NCBI RefSeq assembly: GCF_900163755.1
Contig: NZ_FUKI01000132.1
Span: forward strand, 1 to 64,000
DNA length: 64,000 nt
Source: Crenothrix polyspora
GTDB lineage: Bacteria > Pseudomonadota > Gammaproteobacteria > Methylococcales > Methylomonadaceae
Direction of reading: 5' to 3'
Part shown: one piece after another, positions 62,576-64,000 of the stretch
Position numbering within the stretch: the stretch's first letter is position 1
How the letters are laid out: every line of letters starts with the position of its first letter
The notes under the pieces: generated by a model
Told to the model about the DNA's origin: nothing
Databases searched by the model: none
Seen by the model: only the letters and a program-made list of their open reading frames with translations
Made by a program: the position numbers and the translations under genes

Positions 62576-64000
62576 TTATGAATGATGTGTTGCAAACAGC
62601 GCATGAAAAACCGTATGATTTTCGGGCTTTTTAAAGGCGGAAAATTGCCAGGTAAAATGATCGCGTATTTTGTTTTTGCGTTTGTCAAAATCCTCAATCA
62701 ACAGCGCCATTGCCATAATGGTTTTATCCGGTGCATTGCTGACCTGCATTTCCTGGCTAAAGTGCATGAGCTTTTGTTGTTGAGTGGCGTAATCTTGATA
62801 ATCGCCCAAAACATCTTGCAATCGTTTCAACTGCTTAATTAAACTGGTGATACGGCGCTCTGCATACAGATGCTGAAAAAATTCCATTAAATAGCGCAGT
62901 TTTTTGCAGGTTTTGCGTAATCTGTGCAGTGCTTCTGGCGGCGTGTGCTGATCGATAGCTTCGCCTTCTTTGATGACACGCTTGTAAACTTTCCAGATTC
63001 GCAGGTCAGCCAAGGCTTTAATGGTTAATTTGGCATCCACTTGCGTTGGCTTATTATTCGGTGTTGATCCCAGATACGCTTCCCAAGCGGCTAATAAAGT
63101 TGAATAGCGAGCAGAGCGCAGATGTTTTGCCAGTTGCTTTTGTGCCTGACGTTGTTTGGCAGCTAATAATTCATGCAATAGATCAAGGCTAGCACGCAAA
63201 TCAACCGGCACTTGCTTTTTGTAATATTCAAAATTCAATAGATACACATCCAGATCACGGGTTTCGCTGGTGATCTGGCCTAGCCAGGAAAAAAATTCTT
63301 TAAACCGGACGACAATATCGTCGGGCAAGGTGTTTTTAACCTGACTGAGGCCAACACGGGTTCTTCTGACCGCCACTCTAAAATCATGTAGGAACTCAGT
63401 GTCAATATTAGCTATAGTGCCGGATTCATTGACTTTAAGCATGTGTAATAAATTGCTGAATATCAGCTTACTGGCGATGTCGGCACGCATGTCAGGGCTA
63501 AGTGGAATATCCAGTTTGGATGAATAATCTTTGGGATGGCGGCTTTGTGATTTTAAAATATCCAGCAGCAAAGGCCTATCAATAGCGCATAATTTCAGCT
63601 GTTCCGCGATAACCTCTACAATGCGTCCAGCAACTTTATCATAACCTTTAATCGGGAATAAGCTGAGCCGATGATTGAATCGCTCAAATTCTTCGATCTG
63701 TATTCGTAAGACAGTTTTTTCATCATTATTAACGATATCAAACTGATAAACAAGGCATTCCACATGGCAAATAGCGCGTAATGCCCGCATTTCAAGCACA
63801 GGCTCCAGGATTTGGCGCATTTTATCTGCGCTAAACTGAGTGCTGAATGAGGGTACTTCAATTAATGTTGTGCTGGCAATAAGCTCAGAGGTTTTTCGAT
63901 GGCTTAACTGTAATATCGAGGCCTGTGTTGATTGGCTAAATTCACAAATAATATCATGGCGATATAAACGCCAGTCAAAGCTGTCGTAATAGGTTTTTAA
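62576..64000 (-). CDS. CYTH-CHAD protein, N-terminus runs off right edge
   Basis: The frame is open from 62576 to the right edge, giving at least 474 residues. The start lies outside the window; the ATG at 63820 is internal. The part beyond 63820 reads TYYDSFDWRLYRHD, a CYTH signature, then EVPSFSTQFSADKM. The remainder has the CHAD domain: FLHDFRVAVRRTRVGLSQVK, DLDVYLLNFEYYKKQ, LHRLRKTCKKLRYLMEFF and LQDVLGDYQDYATQQQKL. CHAD domains bind inorganic polyphosphate and CYTH domains handle triphosphates. It would act on polyphosphate or its granules. Followed 66 bp later by the ParA-like gene. Confidence 0.93.
   Translation of the reverse strand, partial: LKTYYDSFDWRLYRHDIICEFSQSTQASILQLSHRKTSELIASTTLIEVPSFSTQFSADKMRQILEPVLEMRALRAICHVECLVYQFDIVNNDEKTVLRIQIEEFERFNHRLSLFPIKGYDKVAGRIVEVIAEQLKLCAIDRPLLLDILKSQSRHPKDYSSKLDIPLSPDMRADIASKLIFSNLLHMLKVNESGTIANIDTEFLHDFRVAVRRTRVGLSQVKNTLPDDIVVRFKEFFSWLGQITSETRDLDVYLLNFEYYKKQVPVDLRASLDLLHELLAAKQRQAQKQLAKHLRSARYSTLLAAWEAYLGSTPNNKPTQVDAKLTIKALADLRIWKVYKRVIKEGEAIDQHTPPEALHRLRKTCKKLRYLMEFFQHLYAERRITSLIKQLKRLQDVLGDYQDYATQQQKLMHFSQEMQVSNAPDKTIMAMALLIEDFDKRKNKIRDHFTWQFSAFKKPENHTVFHALFATHHS

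Overview
The window looks like chromosomal DNA of an AT-rich (by eye roughly 40-43% GC) gammaproteobacterium. The combination of a cstA/ybdD pair, a Chp-type pilus chemosensory operon, an EpsB/E/F/G/L exopolysaccharide locus of the PEP-CTERM/exosortase type, PQQ-type beta-propellers and an OlsF-like acyltransferase fits Methylococcales-like methanotrophs best. That assignment is inference; no 16S or methane-oxidation gene lies in the window. I saw no rRNA, tRNA, CRISPR array or phage module.

Layout. 1-1.3 kb: part of an insertion sequence whose transposase runs off the left edge. 1.4-12 kb: mixed housekeeping and envelope genes (SWIM-SNF2 helicase, a PEP-CTERM secreted protein behind a sigma-54-like promoter, CstA/YbdD, a TPR protein, a TraT-like lipoprotein, a TM2 protein, a cold-shock protein). 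12-14.2 kb: a tightly coupled four-gene operon of two DUF1538 membrane proteins, a PII-like protein and a CBS protein. 14.5-28.8 kb: a chemosensory and small-GTPase block. It has a roadblock/LC7 protein, two response regulators, CheW, a ChpA-like hybrid CheA, a PilJ-like chemoreceptor, a REC-like/winged-helix protein, an MglA-like GTPase and a second roadblock-like protein; it probably controls type IV pili. 29-52.5 kb: rpiA, then a 23-kb exopolysaccharide locus. Its leftward arm is epsB-epsE-epsF-epsG-epsL-propeller-GT4-heparinase-PaaK. Its rightward arm is four GT4 glycosyltransferases, and a second leftward group encodes flippase, polymerase and a GT2. 53-58 kb: two esterases, a CBM48-like protein, a SAP-like protein and a PQQ-like propeller. 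58.1-64 kb: a leftward cluster of CYTH-CHAD protein (runs off the right edge), ParA-like ATPase, bifunctional OlsF-like acyltransferase, M14 peptidase and an alpha/beta hydrolase.

Several families of short palindromic intergenic repeats punctuate the window. Each of the first three was recognised by eye in at least two copies: a ~106-bp element with long terminal inverted repeats (15877-15984, 44287-44392), a ~77-bp GTTGGGG/CCCCAAC palindrome (18515, 28882, 52628) and a CCCCCTTTTTC-type repeat (42192, 44551). There is also a strong single hairpin at 57966-58066.

The most promising leads are the DUF1538/PII/CBS operon, the GTPase-roadblock module attached to the Chp system, and the OlsF-M14-hydrolase-ParA-CYTH/CHAD cluster. 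All coordinates of repeats and promoter elements were read by eye and not computed.
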